From NCBI GenBank assembly GCA_012032215.1, contig JAAURO010000100.1, positions 1-6,518 on the forward strand: a DNA stretch of 6,518 nt, read 5' to 3'. The translations under genes were made by a program, and so were the position numbers. This document shows positions 6,430-6,518 of the stretch, piece after piece. Position 1 is the stretch's first letter; every line of letters begins with the position of its first letter. Source of the DNA: Limnobacter sp. Lineage in GTDB: Bacteria; Pseudomonadota; Gammaproteobacteria; Burkholderiales; Burkholderiaceae_B. Below the pieces are notes generated by a model. That model was not told where the DNA came from and searched no databases. It worked only from the letters and a program-made list of their open reading frames with translations.

Positions 6430-6518
6430 TGTAGCTGAAAAACTAAAATAATGGCATAGGCTCCCGGTTCTGCTTTCTTGCCCTGGCTGCTGTGGGGCAT
6501 GCCGCCTGGCTAGGCGTT
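6430..6518. other. Unassigned sequence after dnaB to the window end
   Basis: No terminator, RNA gene or confident start follows dnaB. Two readings are possible. On the + strand, frame 3 is open to the edge and encodes a hydrophobic stretch ('FCFLALAAVGHAAWLGV') like a signal or membrane segment, but its only near ATG (6451) is one base out of frame and hits TAG after two codons. On the - strand, 24 codons are open from the edge to a TAG at 6443-6445, which could be the C-terminal end of a convergent gene ('RARKQNREPMPLF'). I cannot choose between them. Confidence 0.3.

Overview
This window is an ordinary housekeeping stretch of a proteobacterial chromosome, with every recognisable gene on the + strand. 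The order is the 3' part of prfC (release factor 3), fadD (long-chain acyl-CoA synthetase), the ribosomal/primosome operon rpsF-priB-rpsR-rplI, and dnaB (replicative helicase). The rpsF-priB-rpsR-rplI cluster is shared by beta- and gammaproteobacteria. The protein sequences (a PriB with 'LRYTPSGLP', an 89-residue S18, a DnaB with 'PPHSLEAEQSVVGGLLLDN') together with moderate GC look most like Betaproteobacteria, probably Burkholderiales. That placement is from memory of the families, not from a search.

Region by region: positions 1-1408 hold prfC without its N-terminal ~67 codons. A 121-base gap follows, with a good -10 hexamer inside a 7-bp inverted repeat. fadD occupies 1530-3256. Positions 3257-3383 carry a clear sigma-70-type promoter and a leader with two hairpins in front of rpsF. 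rpsF (3384-3781), priB (3849-4139), rpsR (4208-4477) and rplI (4495-4950) form one operon, closed by a strong intrinsic terminator at 4990-5014. dnaB (5038-6429) follows. The last 89 bases hold nothing I can assign.

The most striking property is that the first ~3.55 kb is peppered with reading-frame breaks: two net shifts in prfC, three in fadD and two in rpsF. Everything from 3.56 kb to 6.43 kb is clean. In each broken gene the protein continues with family-typical sequence in another frame directly after the break, and most breaks sit in or beside homopolymer runs. S6 is a core ribosomal protein, so indel errors in the assembled sequence are far more likely than real decay. I annotate these three as single genes spanning all their frames.

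Functionally the genes cover termination-factor recycling (PrfC), fatty acid activation (FadD), the S6/S18 pair of the 30S subunit with L9 of the 50S subunit, and replication restart plus fork unwinding (PriB, DnaB). I found no mobile element, CRISPR array, RNA gene, defence system or other novel system. The candidates worth a second look are the rpsF leader, a possible mini-ORF coupled to priB, and the dyad around the fadD -10.
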